From: Microglena sp. YARC
Lineage: Eukaryota; Chlorophyta; Chlorophyceae; Chlamydomonadales; Chlamydomonadaceae
Reading direction: 5' to 3'
DNA length: 64,000 nt
NCBI GenBank assembly: GCA_022414725.1
Contig: CM039462.1
Coordinates: 14,960,755 to 15,024,754, forward strand
The translations under genes were made by a program, and so were the position numbers. This document shows positions 12,562 through 24,013 of the stretch, one piece after another. How positions within the stretch are numbered: the stretch's first letter is position 1; each line of letters opens with the position of its first letter. Under the pieces are notes generated by a model, which saw only the letters and a program-made list of their open reading frames with translations, did no database searches and had not been told where the DNA came from.

Positions 12562-13360
12562 TACAACTGTGGTGGGTATGGACATTCTTGCCTCAGGTGC
12601 CCCAGTGAGAGCACCAGAGGAGCTAAGAACCCAAGGCACAAGTCTGACACTGATGACCCATCTATCTCTGCCACCGACGGATCCAAGTCTCCAAGGAGGA
12701 GAAGTGGATCCAGATCCCCACCAAAGGACAGGTATGGCAAGAAGACTGGCAATGACAGAAGGAGGAACTAGAACAAGCCCAGGTCCCGCCATGCTAATGT
12801 AGCTGATGGAGATGCATCAGGATCTGACTACTGTGACTGTGAGGAAGAAAATGCAGAACATAACTTCATGGCTCTGACCCTTGCACCTGAAGCTGACTTC
12901 TGCCCTGCCAAGTTTGCTGATGACAACAAAAGAGGCAAGTCTGTGTCCTTTGCTCCCATGGAACACTTTGCTTTCTTTGCCCAAATGAGTGACGATGATG
13001 CATTCACCTTAGAAGAAGATGACATGCCAGCACTTGCCTCAGTTTCTGATGATGATGACCAACACGTGGTCCCTAGCTCAACAGATCCCTTAACTTTCAG
13101 TGATACCCTGGCCCATGTTTCCCCTTGAATTCTCACTTCGGAAAAACCCGACAGGAAACGCGGGGAGGAGCCGAGGAGGTCCAGCCGTTGGTACAACCCT
13201 GACCCCCCCACACACCACCACCCCAAAATGAGGTCAAATGGAAATAGCGATAAATAGCTAGGAATCTACCAGGTCCAGATGGCTCCGGAACCAGTATAGC
13301 TTTAGGAGGGGGGGGCTCAAAAACGAAGAGAAAAACCCTGGCCGAGGACTAGTGAGTTGA

Positions 13361-13720
13361 TTCCGGTGCAACTGCACATGCCACCAGTGAAATCAACAAT
13401 CTCTCCCATGTTTAGGAGCTTGATGAGCCAGTCACCCTCAGGCTTGCCTCTGCACATGCACCACCCATCACCTGCTACAAGAAAGGCAAGGCCTACCTGA
13501 AAGGCCTAGATGGGTCACTGGTCATCCTGAATGACGCCCTGCTGGCACCTCCCCGCCCAGAGCACATGTAACATCCTCAGTGTCCCTGCTGCTCTCAAAA
13601 GGGCACCTGGACTGTCAGCCCACATCACAAGACATGCTGCAGACTTCATCATCAACAAAGACTCAAACTCCAAGCACATCTTGTCATGCCCCAAGCAACA
13701 GAGACTTTATATGACTGAAG
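13361..13720 (+). pseudogene. copia-type protease remnant (start of pol)
   Basis: The + strand reads DSGATAHATSEINNLSHV, a TAG stop, then ELDEPVTLRLASAHAPPITC, KKGKAYLKGLDGSL and later CNILSVPAALK. DSGA is the aspartic protease active-site motif, and the following spacing matches copia proteases ('...NLLSVP'). A second part, DFIINKDSNSKHIL to about 13720, fits the stretch before the integrase zinc finger. Nothing of integrase or reverse transcriptase follows before the right LTR. At least one stop and a frameshift are present, so it is non-functional. Confidence 0.75.
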
Positions 13721-14027
13721 ACCTGAGACCCTTTCCAGCATGCTCAGACCTGCCAAGTGACTCAGACCTTCCCATGATTTTTTGTGCGACGAATCACACC
13801 ACTGGAGGCCAAGGGTACTCGAAATCAGTACACGCTTCCACTCCACCTGTGTGCCTCATGATGCTTTCTCATTCCCCAGTCTTTCCCCCTCCCACTCCCA
13901 CTCCTGTCCCCCCTCCCACTCCCTCTCCTGTCCCCACTTCCCCTCCCTCTCCTCCCCCAGCAGCCCTGGCTTGGCACCCAAGATACAGTCCGCCTTCCTC
14001 CACGACAGACACTTTCCTCCAGGTGCC

Positions 14028-14225
14028 CTTATATGTCTCTACCTGAGTAGGCAAAGTACGGGCCAGTCACTGCCAGGTCCCGAGTTACCTGCCGCCATGC
14101 AGTACTGTGCACTACAGACTGCACTGCTATATCATCGCCACTGTGCGACTTTCTCTCTCTCTCTCTCTCTCTCTCATCTATCTACTGTAACGATTGAGTA
14201 TTGCAGTCTCTCCCGTGTATTAAAG
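14028..14225 (+). repeat. right LTR of the copia-like element
   Basis: Matches the left LTR from cttatatgtctctacctgag to 'cccgtgtattaaag'. The TC run in the middle is longer, which accounts for most of the size difference. Confidence 0.75.
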
Positions 14226-14789
14226 AAGGTGCAAGCAGTTGGAGTTGAGAGATGGGTGCCTTTCAATGATCACTGGCGTATGGAAGGCATCCCACTTCAC
14301 ATACTTCTTCGTCTGATGTCTGGTTTTTAACTCTGACCCATCCAGAAGGTACCCCAGAGTTTACAGGAAGTTCACTGCCCTTTTAGTGAAATACTTGCTG
14401 CTCGACGTCGCCGGGGTTGTCTCGAGGTTACAAGCGACAGCCTCTCGAACTTAGGCTGCAACCCGGTTCAATCGGTTGTTAGAGGCAGTGATCTGTCTAG
14501 GTTCTAGACGTACTAAAAAGCCCCACTAAGTGCTTCGCCTACGGCGATTTTGAGCTACTAGAGGTCGCAAACGTCCAACAGGGATCTATCGAGAGGCTCG
14601 GCGATGAGATCTGGGAAAGCTTGTTGAGCGCTGCGTGTTGAGCCGGCAGGCGCAGGTCCGGGCAGGTCCCAAGGCGGGGTAGTAAGGCCTAGGTGGAGCC
14701 TAAACCTTGTTATCGCGCCTGATAACGGGTTGACGGCTTTTTCGTCGCGGAATATACTATTCGATTTGACAATTGCTTCCATCAATTTT
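14226..14789. other. no gene recognised
   Basis: Flank between the copia right LTR and the right arm of the long inverted repeat. No credible ORF. Confidence 0.4.
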
Positions 14790-14822
14790 AAACGTTAAAT
14801 TTTCCTGTCAGTACGGGGTAAG
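14790..14822. repeat. inverted repeat, right arm (partner at 9898-9930)
   Basis: Reverse complement of 9898-9930: 26 nt perfect, about 33 nt with one mismatch. Confidence 0.6.
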
Positions 14823-14913
14823 AAAAAAACAAAATGCCAATGCATGTTCTTGCCATTACTTAGAGCGCCTTAGGTATCTAGGGCTGATCACCACTGTCCT
14901 CATCATCAAGACT

Positions 14914-15075
14914 CATCATGCATCACTCTCCTCATGCATCACTCTCCTCATGCATCACTCTCCTCATGCATCAATCTCCTCATGCATCATTCTCCTCATG
15001 CATCACTCTCCTCATGCATCACTCTCCTCATGCATCACTCTCCTCATGCATCACTCTCCCCATGCATCACTGACT
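14914..15075. repeat. 16-bp minisatellite (catgcatcactctcct)
   Basis: About ten tandem copies of catgcatcactctcct with single substitutions. The ORF through it is a repeat artefact. Confidence 0.9.
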
Positions 15076-15157
15076 GTCGTATACATATATAACAACATAC
15101 TTATGTATATCTATGAATGATCACCATGGTCCTCATATATCACACTGCTAAGTTATG

Positions 15158-15260
15158 GGTTCTTCGGCACCCTTTATTTGGCTTGGAAGGGTGCTTTCTG
15201 GGTGAAAAAGGGTGCATGAATGGTGCCCAAAAAGGTGCCGAAAGCCCTTCAAATTTGCAG
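15158..15260. repeat. short fold-back repeat ('ttcggcacc' ends)
   Basis: Bounded by gggttcttcggcaccc and aaaggtgccgaaagccc, which are inverted relative to each other. The interior is 'ggaagggtgctttctgggtg'. A relative at 19842-20130 is split by MITE B2. Confidence 0.6.
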
Positions 15261-15337
15261 TGTCATCAATACATCGTTATTTATCACTCTCCTCCTCATT
15301 AGTGCCTTCCTCCTCCTATGCTATGACGTGATATAAC

Positions 15338-15538
15338 CAGGGTACTACAAAGCGCGCGCGGCAGCGCGATTTCGCGCTCGCTTTTTGAGCCCCACTGCGC
15401 GTTTCACACAGTTTTTTCAACCCCCTGTGGGAGCAGCACACAGTTTTTGCGCTTTTTGCACTAGAAAGCGCTGACCAATTTGACGTTTGTGCGCTTGACG
15501 TTTGAGCGCTGACCAATTTGGCAAGAAGTAGTCCCCTG
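15338..15538 (-). mobile_element. MITE family A, copy 3 (hAT-like)
   Basis: 201-bp copy in the opposite orientation, with ends CAGGGTACTAC and GTAGTCCCCTG and a perfect 8-bp duplication GATATAAC (15330-15337 and 15539-15546). It lies directly against MITE B1, sharing the GATATAAC site. Confidence 0.92.
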
Positions 15539-15546
15539 GATATAAC

Positions 15547-15732
15547 TAGGGACCGGCAAATCATATGATGCTGACCAAAGACGAGTATGATATCATATGA
15601 TATCAAACAAATATCATATGATGATATGTTGCCGTAGGCCAAAGTTACCGAGTCAGACAACACGCATCGTATGATATCATATGATATCATATTATGATAT
15701 GATATCATATGATGTCATATTGCCTATCCCTA
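15547..15732 (+). mobile_element. MITE family B, copy 1 (TAGGG-type, AT-palindrome rich)
   Basis: 186-bp element from TAGGGACCGGCAA to TTGCCTATCCCTA, built almost wholly of catatgatatc palindromes. The 8-bp flanks are GATATAAC (left) and GATATGAC (right, 15733-15740). It abuts MITE A3. Confidence 0.85.
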
Positions 15733-15871
15733 GATATGACAGGTTACAACGAAAAGTTCTGTTTCCATCTTGCAGTGGTAGAAGTAGTAGCACAGCTAGA
15801 AGCCCAGTGGGGAGCAGGGCTAACAAGGACGCAGCATCATACACATGCACTGAGGTCATAAGGATGCGGCA

Positions 15872-16078
15872 GCCCGTTTCAGTGATACGATTGGTCTAGT
15901 GGTACACCAAGTGGCTTAAACCAAGCGGGGTCGGGGTCGATTCCCCTTACGGTCACCCTGAGCGTTGCAGGTCGTTGTCAACCGCGATGGTAGCTTGTCC
16001 AGTCGAGGTGGTAGACCGTTCTCTGCCCGCGTACGACGGGGTCCCTTAATGCCACGCCCCACCAGGCGTTATCATTGC
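15872..16078 (+). mobile_element. tRNA-derived SINE, copy 2, with 16-bp target duplication
   Basis: Starts GCCCGTTTCAGTGATACGA, A box TGGTCTAGTGG, B box GGTCGATTCC, body as in copy 1, end gcgttatcattgc. Flanked by a perfect direct repeat TCATAAGGATGCGGCA (15856-15871 and 16079-16094), the signature of LINE-driven retroposition. This defines both ends of the family. Confidence 0.93.
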
Positions 16079-16146
16079 TCATAAGGATGCGGCATCATGC
16101 ACATGCTTCATCAGCAGGGCGAGGTAGTGCATGGCCGCCTTCATAT

Positions 16147-16151
16147 TTACA
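16147..16151 (-). terminator. TGTAA polyadenylation signal of the GT90-like gene
   Basis: TGTAA (in ACAATGTAAATATG) lies 45 nt after the stop codon on the minus strand. TGTAA is the usual green-algal poly(A) signal; the assignment here rests on position and motif. Confidence 0.6.
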
Positions 16152-16195
16152 TTGTTCAACATGAAGTGCCGACTAGCAGCGCCCACCGACGCACA

Positions 16196-16869
16196 TTAAT
16201 CTGCCTGCTGCCTACACGCTTCAACCGTCTCTAGCAGCGTGTCGACGCTAGCTGGAACGTAGTGCTCGTAGGGCCTAAGGAAGGGTGTGTACCATAGCTC
16301 CCAGGGCCTCCAGAACTTTGAGTCTGTGGTATTGATGGGCATCACCGTGAGCACGGCAGAGCCTGAGGATTGTTGCCAAAAGTTCATTTCCACGGCTATC
16401 GTGTGTGGGTCAATTTCAACCACATACCTTTGCTTTGACATGGCCCCCTCATCCAACTTATGACAGTCATCATGACAGCCGTAGAAGCATATGCTTTTGG
16501 CCATACCTTCCTTTTCACCCTTTGAGTTGAACCTCTCGATCATGCTGCCGTTAGTTGCTGCTTCTGCATCAACCCGCAGATGAAACTCTGCCGTATTAAC
16601 TCCAACCAAGTCCCCGCTCCACTTTGAGAAGGGGTTTTCTGTGTGGTGGCATCCTCCTCGGCTCACAAACCCATCCACCTTGTCCTTCCATTGGACCTCG
16701 GGAAGCCCAAAAGAGTAGATCGCGTGTGCATTGCTATCGTAGTGCTCCTCTTTCTCCCTTTCAGAGCCCCGTAAAATTTGCTCGAACGCTAGGACCATGA
16801 GGTGGTCGGGCGCTACAGAGGGGTAGGCAGAGGTAGAAGATGAATAATTCAAGGTCTCCAAGGCAATCA
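16196..16869 (-). CDS. GT90-like gene, exon 4 (terminal)
   Basis: 674 nt after the acceptor CACGGTAG|TG, phase 1. It encodes VIALETLNYSSSTSAYPSV..., VQWKDKVDGFVSRGG (against VPWADAIDNIIFRARYWG of domain 1) and the closing YVVEIDPHTIAVEMNF... PWELWYTPFLRPYEHYVPAS..., ending in TAA. Two Cys-rich stretches (CHH, CFYGCHDDC) have no counterpart in domain 1. Confidence 0.85.
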
Positions 16870-19800
16870 CTACCGTGCTAACAAATAGTGGTGATGATGA
16901 TGGTAATGGTGATAATGATGGTAGTGGTGAGGATGATAGTAATGATGGTGCTAGTGATGATGATGATGATGAGGACGGTGATGATGGTGGTGGTGGTGAT
17001 GATGGTGGTGATGGCGGTGATGATGATGGCGGTGGTGATGATGATGATGATAATGATGACGGTGATGATGATGATGATGATGGCGGTGATGATGGTGGTG
17101 GTAGTGATGATGATAGTGGTGATGATGATGATGGTAGTGGTGATGATGATGATCAGCCATCTAAGACCACCAGGCAAGTGAAGGCTTTACCTGGGAGGGA
17201 GTAGTTATCAGGCATGCCTGGTACTGCACTGCGGGCATCGCAAAGCAGTGGAAGCAACAGTTCACCACGGCCTTTGTTGCTAACCTGCGTGTGATGCGGT
17301 GTTTTGTTTTTAAACATTTGTTTTGTTGCTAACCTGCGTGTGATGCGGTGTTTTGTTTTTAAACATTTGTTTTGTTGCTAACCTGCGTGTGATGCGGTGT
17401 TTTGTTTTTAAACATTTGTTTTGTTGCTAACCTGCGTGTGATGCGGTGTTTTGTTTTTAAACATTTGTTTTGTTGCTAACCTGCGTGTGATGCGGTGTTT
17501 TGTTTTTTAAACATTTGTTTTGTTGCTAACCTGCGTGTGATGCGGTGTTTTGTTTTTAAACATTTGTTTTGTTGCTAACCTGCGTGTGATGCGGTGTTTT
17601 GTTTTTAAACATTTGTTTTGTTGCTAACCTGCGTGTGATGCGGTGTTTTGTTTTTAAACATTTTGTTTTGTTGCTAACCTGCGTGTGATGCGGTGTTTTG
17701 TTTTTAAACATTTGTTTTGTTGCTAACCTGCGTGTGATGCGGTGTTTTGTTTTTAAAACATTTGTTTTGTTGCTAACCTGCGTGTGATGCGGGTGTTTTG
17801 TTTTTAAACATTTGTTTTGTTGCTAACCTGCGTGTGATGCGGTGTTTTGTTTTTAAACATTTGTTTTGTTGCTAACCTGCGTGTGATGCGGTGTTTTGTT
17901 TTTAAACATTTGTTTTGTTGCTAACCTGCGTGTGATGCGGTGTTTTGTTTTTAAACATTTGTTTTGTTGCTAACCTGCGTGTGATGCGGTGTTTTGTTTT
18001 TAAACATTTGTTTTGTTGCTAACCTGCGTGTGATGCGGTGTTTTGTTTTTTAAACATTTGTTTTGTTGCTAACCTGCGTGTGATGCGGTGTTTTGTTTTT
18101 AAACATTTGTTTTGTTGCTAACCTGCGTGTGATGCGGTGTTTTGTTTTTAAACATTTGTTTTGTTGCTAACCTGCGTGTGATGCGGTGTTTTGTTTTTAA
18201 ACATTTGTTTTGTTGCTAACCTGCGTGTGATGCGGTGTTTTGTTTTTAAACATTTGTTTTGTTGCTAACCTGCGTGTGATGCGGTGTTTTGTTTTTAAAC
18301 ATTTGTTTTTGTTGCTAACCTGCGTGTGATGCGGTGTTTTGTTTTTAAACATTTGTTTTGTTGCTAACCTGCGTGTGATGCGGTGTTTTGTTTTTAAACA
18401 TTTGTTTTGTTGCTAACCTGCGTGTGATGCGGTGTTTTGTTTTTAAACATTTGTTTTGTTGCTAACCTGCGTGTGATGCGGTGTTTTGTTTTTAAACATT
18501 TGTTTTGTTGCTAACCTGCGTGTGATGCGGTGTTTTGTTTTTAAACATTTGTTTTGTTGCTAACCTGCGTGTGATGCGGTGTTTTGTTTTTAAACATTTG
18601 TTTTGTTGCTAAACCTGCGTGTGATGCGGTGTTTTGTTTTTAAACATTTGTTTTGTTGCTAACCTGCGTGTGATGCGGTGTTTTGTTTTTAAACATTTGT
18701 TTTGTTGCTAACCTGCGTGTGATGCGGTGTTTTGTTTTTAAACATTTGTTTTGTTGCTAACCTGCGTGTGATGCGGTGTTTTGTTTTTTAAACATTTGTT
18801 TTGTTGCTAACCTGCGTGTGATGCGGTGTTTTGTTTTTAAACATTTGTTTTGTTGCTAACCTGCGTGTGATGCGGTGTTTTGTTTTTAAACATTTGTTTT
18901 GTTGCTAACCTGCGTGTGATGCGGTGTTTTGTTTTTAAACAGTGTTTTGTTTTGTGCTAACCTGCGTGTGATGCGGTGTTTTGTTTTAAACATTTGTTTT
19001 GTTGCTAACCTGCGTGTGATGCGGTGTTTTGTTTTTAAACATTTGTTTTGTTGCTAACCTGCGTGTGATGCGGTGTTTTGTTTTTAAACATTTGTTTTGT
19101 TGCTAACCTGCGTGTGATGCGGTGTTTTGTTTTTAAACATTTGTTTTGTTGCTAACCTGCGTGTGATGCGGTGTTTTGCTTTTAAACATTTGCTTTTAGA
19201 TGAATAATCATATATAAAGATAAATGACCATAAAGAACCGTAAGATGAAAAACCAAATATAAAGATAATTTACCATACAAAAACATTAGACGAACAACCA
19301 CGTATAATTATATAAAGATAAATAACAATAAACGACCATAAGATGAACAACCATATATAAAGATAAATAACCATAAAAACCATTAGACGAACAACCACCT
19401 TTAATTATATAAAGATAAATAACCATAAACGACCGTACCATGAACAACCATATATAAAGATAAATAACCATGTACAACCATAAGATGAACAAACATATAT
19501 AAAGATAAATAACCATAACCCCCCGCCATAAATAACCATAAGATGAACAACCGTATATGAAGATAAATAACCATGGACAAACGTCAGATAAATAAGCATG
19601 GTCTTTACGTAGCGCTATGTTGATCCTTGTCGTCTATGGGGTGCTACAAGCAGCTGCACTATGACTAAAACGTAGTTCCCCCAATATACGGCCATTATTT
19701 AGCTCGTGTGCAACTAGTAGAAATTTGGAAACAAGCATGGATGTGATTGCCCTATAAGTGAGGTGATTGCAGACGAAACTCAGGAGGGTGGTGTACACTG

Positions 19801-22800
19801 CTACTTTAGAGGGTCTTTGGCAGGTCTTTGGTCTTTGGGTCTTTCCTTGGGCTTGAAAGGGCGCTTTCTGGGTGGAAATGGTGTTTTATGGTTACGGAAC
19901 GGCAAATCATATGATTTTGACCAAAGACGAGTATGATATCATATGATATCATACAAAAATCATATGATTTAATATCATATGATATGATGCCCCAGGCCTA
20001 AGTTACCTAGCCAGACCGCCGACATCATATGATATCACATGATGATATGATATCATATGATATCATATTGCCTATCCCTATTTATGGCCAAGGAATTTGA
20101 TTGGTGCCAAAAGGCTGCCGAAGATCCCCACACGTGCAGTGGTAGCAGCTTAAATACTTGCAGCCTACACAACGAGCAGCCTGAAGTCCGATAGTAGCAG
20201 TAGCAGTGCACTGCAGTAGCAGTCCGATGGTAGCAGCTTATATACTTGCAGACGGCGAGCAGCCTGAAGTGCGATAGTAGCAGTAGCAGTGCACTGCAGT
20301 AGCAGTCCGATGGTAGCAGCTTATATACTTGCAGCCTATACAACGAGCAGCCTGAAGTCCGATAGTAGCAGTAGCAGTGCACTGCAGTAGCAGTTCGATG
20401 GTAGCAGCTTATATACTTGCAGACGGTTAGCAGCCTGAAGTCCGATAGTAGCAGTAGCAGTGCACTGCAGTAGCAGTCCGATGGTAGCAGCTTATATACT
20501 TGCAGCCTATACAACGAGCAGCCTGAAGTCCGATAGACTATGTCATCAAACCAACCAACATGACTGATAGACCATGGCATCAAACCAAACTAACCAACCA
20601 ACCAACATAACTGATTGACCATGGCATCAAACCAAACTAAGCAACCAACATAACTGATTGACCATAGCATCAGACCAAACCAACCAACATAACTGATTGG
20701 CCATAGCATCAAACCAAATCAACAAACATAACTGATAGACCATGGCATCAAACCAAACCAACCAACATAACTGATTGACAAAGGCATCAAACCAAACCAA
20801 CCAACATAACTGATTGACCATCGCATCAAACCAACCAACCAACATAACTGATAGACCTTGTCATCAAACCAAACCAACCAACATAACTGATAGACCATGA
20901 CATCAAACCTAACCAAACCAACATAACTGATTGACCATGGCATCAAACCAACCAACCGACATAACTGATAGACCCTGTCATCGAACCGAACCAACCAACA
21001 TAACTGATAGACCCTGTCATCAAACCAAACCAACCAATATAATTGTTAGACCATGGAATCAAACCAAACTAACCAGGAAGCCTTTGTTTGTGTATGTATG
21101 TGTGTATGTACGTGTGTGTGTTAAGTTAGCCCCCAAATCAGTTTTTGTTGTTCAGGGCGATAATGGACCCACACGTCACCCACCCCACCCACACCCACCC
21201 TACCTGGGACAACACCACAACAATGGGCACCAAGACCCGCACGTCACCCCCTAACCAAACTAACCTGGAAGCCTTTGTAGTGTGCTTCGAAGTAGAACGC
21301 AAAGTCGTGGCTCAGGAAAGGTCGGTACTGAGGTTGCTCAAAAATGTGTTTCAAAAAGTTGAGGTAGGCTAGAGCCTTGCCTGGGTCGTTGCCAAGCTGG
21401 CAGAAGAGGGATGCAGTGAAGGTGTGGTTCCCTGTACGGTGGCAGTGGTGGTGGTGGTGGTGGTGGTGTCACATTATGACATTATGGATGCGGTATGCGT
21501 GACATTACATTGTCACAGGTATGCGTGGCATTACATTGTCACAGGCAGGCCAATGACATTGTCACAGGCATGCCAATGACATTACATTGTCACAGGCAGG
21601 CCAATATTGACAAGATATAGAATCACATAAAAATAGGGTATATAAATGCGGTAGACGCACATATAAACACTGCATACCTATACATATAATAAGTCGTTTG
21701 GTGGTTGGCCCTAGCGGAAGCAAACTAGCTCCTCCCCCTGAACTATACACCTCGTCATAAGGCATAACATTTATTTATTTATTCAAAAAAGCCGTGGTCG
21801 CGGCGGTCGTGTCACTGCGGAAGGGAAGGTCAATTGGTCATTTCAGCCCGTTTCAGTGATACGATTGGTCTAGTACTACACCACATTGCTGAAACGAAGC
21901 GGGGTCGGGGGGGCGATTCCCCCTGCGGTCACCCTGAGCGATGCAGGTCGTTGTCAACCACGAAGGTAGCTTATCCAGTCGAGGTGGTAGACCGTTCTCT
22001 GCCCGCTTCCGACGGGTTCCCTTAATACCACGCCCGACCAGGCGTTATCATTCCTCTGTCTTGCTGCGAGCTCTTGCCATTGCATCTGTGCAATACCCAT
22101 CAATGCAGCAAGAGCTCTGTCACTGCGCCCTACTATACAGCATGTCCAGGATACGTTGACTAAATGAAAGGCAATTTTGCAACACTAAAACAGCAGTCAG
22201 GTCCAACTAGTGTGCTGCGAGCGAAATGAAGCTTTAAAAAAGGGTGGCGTGCGTGGGTGGGTGGGTGAAGGTAAGGGGGTCGTGAGTGAGTGGGAGGGGG
22301 GAATGTGTGTGCATTTATGGGTGTAGCAGGCAGGCAGTTAGGCGAGAATCAAAGGACGGGGGAGGGAGGGAGGGAGGGGGGAAGGGGAAGCGGGGGGGAG
22401 CGAGGGAGGGGTGGGTGGGTTGGTGGGTGGGGGGGGGGGACTAAGGGGTGATTTGTGCTTCTGTTTGTGCAATGGGGAGGTGAGGCATGTGTGGGATTGT
22501 TTTTGTTGGGTACAACATCCGGAGGGGAAACCCAGACCAATAAAAGTGTGGCCAAGGACCACACAGGCACCCTACTAAATGTTGTGTATGCTGTTTATGT
22601 TGTGTATGCTGTTTATGTTGTGTATGCTGTTTATGTTGTGTATGCTGTTTATGTTGTGTATGCTGTTTATGTTGTGTATGCTGTTCATGTTGTGTATGCT
22701 GTTTATGTTGTGTATGCTGTTAATGTTTAGGGTTTAGGGTTTAGAGTTTAGGGTTTAGGTATCTTATTACGATAATTTTGGCAAAAACGGGGTATAATAT

Positions 22801-22819
22801 TATGATCGTAATAAAAATA

Positions 22820-22853
<34 letters not shown>

Positions 22854-23977
22854 AATAGTACCAATAATAGGTAGTACCAGCCTTCAGACTGTGAGACTGC
22901 TCTACACGTGTGGGCGGAGTAAACACCACACAGTTTTTGACAGTTGTTGCCAGTTATTGCCAGTTATTGCCAGTTGATGCCAGTTGATGTCAGTTGTTGT
23001 CAGTTGTTGTCAGTTGTTGTCAGTTGCAAGAGATGTCCATGTGCAAGCCGTTAAAGCATCTCTCAACCAACATGGTGCAGTAACGAACGGATACTCAAGA
23101 CAACGGAATGGCAGTGATATTCCTAAGGATTTGAGCATCAACATTAAAAATCAGGCGCCCAATGCCCAGTTGTAGCATTTTCTTAAGATGGAAACATTAA
23201 AATCAGCGCCCAATGCCCAGGTTGTAGCATTTGGGAAGGTGGAAACATTACAATTGTGCGCGACATATCTGGTTAATAATATATTAATATCGCTGCGGAA
23301 TGGTAACGTTGTTGAGCGCTTGCAATATATAGTGGGTTGACCTTCTTTATCCCCCGCCTCTTTTTTGATACTCAGTTCACGCAAATTGTATTATTGCTGT
23401 TAGAAGTATTATTAGTATAATTAGTATTATTAGTATTATTAGTATGATTAGTATTATCAGTATTATTAGTATTATCAGTATTATTAGTATTATTAGTATG
23501 ATTACTAGTACGGTAGCCCGTATGGCCGGTGGCCACACCTACACACACGTAGACAAACTACCCACGCCCCAATCATAGTACGGTGCCCGTTTGGCCCTTG
23601 GCCACACCTGTTTGGGGCAGTACGGTAGCCCGTGTGGCTGGTGGCCACCCTCCACCCCCACTCACCCAGGTCATGGTTGCTAGTCCGGTATGGGTTACAG
23701 AACGTGTAACACCCTTGCATGTGCCCCCCTTCACTCCAGCTGTGGGATTCAATCATGCAGAAAGAGGGGTTCAGATTCCGATCAACACCGGACCGGCCGG
23801 CGCAATTGCATAGGTACAAACCTGCAGCTTCTTCTTCTCGTGCAGTGCCCCAGTTGGAAAAACACGGAGGGTTCCCTAAGGGCCCCTGCTGTGGTCGGCC
23901 CAGGGGTGAGTCCGTTGAAGTGGTTGTACGTTGTGTACGGTATGTGATTGACAGGATGTAGACTCTAAAAGGCGCTA

Positions 23978-24013
<36 letters not shown>

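Larger units (their letters stand above)
11121..13127 (+). pseudogene. broken copia-type gag
   Basis: The reading frame starting MRAFQQSRLPIYSGG runs to an in-frame TAG at 11412 and a TAA near 11451, then continues as MATKAIRFLKRQYGA, which is the position of the copia gag 'W..L...Y' block. A MITE with an 8-bp target duplication interrupts it at 11523. It resumes as AMYNAAIGMDEGLTSYLVRC, is cut by a second MITE at 11847, and resumes as MSEETFQTILIEGLTPRPEF. A SINE follows. Past the SINE is a CCHC zinc knuckle of form C-x2-C-x4-H-x4-C, visible as NCGGYGHSCLRCP, whose first Cys codon is now TGA. A basic Ser/Arg stretch and an acidic tail end at 13127. This is a dead gene. Confidence 0.8.
10404..14225 (+). 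mobile_element. decayed Ty1/copia-like LTR retrotransposon with nested insertions
   Basis: Direct repeats of about 185-198 bp (10404-10587 and 14028-14225) flank an internal region whose + strand carries a copia-type gag and the start of pol (protease motif DSGATAH). Integrase, reverse transcriptase and RNase H are absent, so the copy is internally deleted. Gag contains in-frame stops, and three other elements have jumped into it: two MITEs (11523-11716 and 11847-12041) and a minus-strand SINE (12347-12561). The usual TG...CA LTR ends are not obvious, so the edges come from repeat homology only. Confidence 0.8.

Noticed and set aside
15872..15945. A functional tRNA gene
   Set aside because: A and B boxes are present, but the head does not fold into a full cloverleaf with a matched acceptor stem as far as I can see, and it is fused to a conserved SINE body present in seven copies.
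17270..19195. CRISPR-like array (regular 49-bp period)
   Set aside because: Whole units repeat head to tail without unique spacers; eukaryotic intronic minisatellite.
22726..22760. Chromosome end
   Set aside because: Only four or five telomere units, with gene sequence on both sides.
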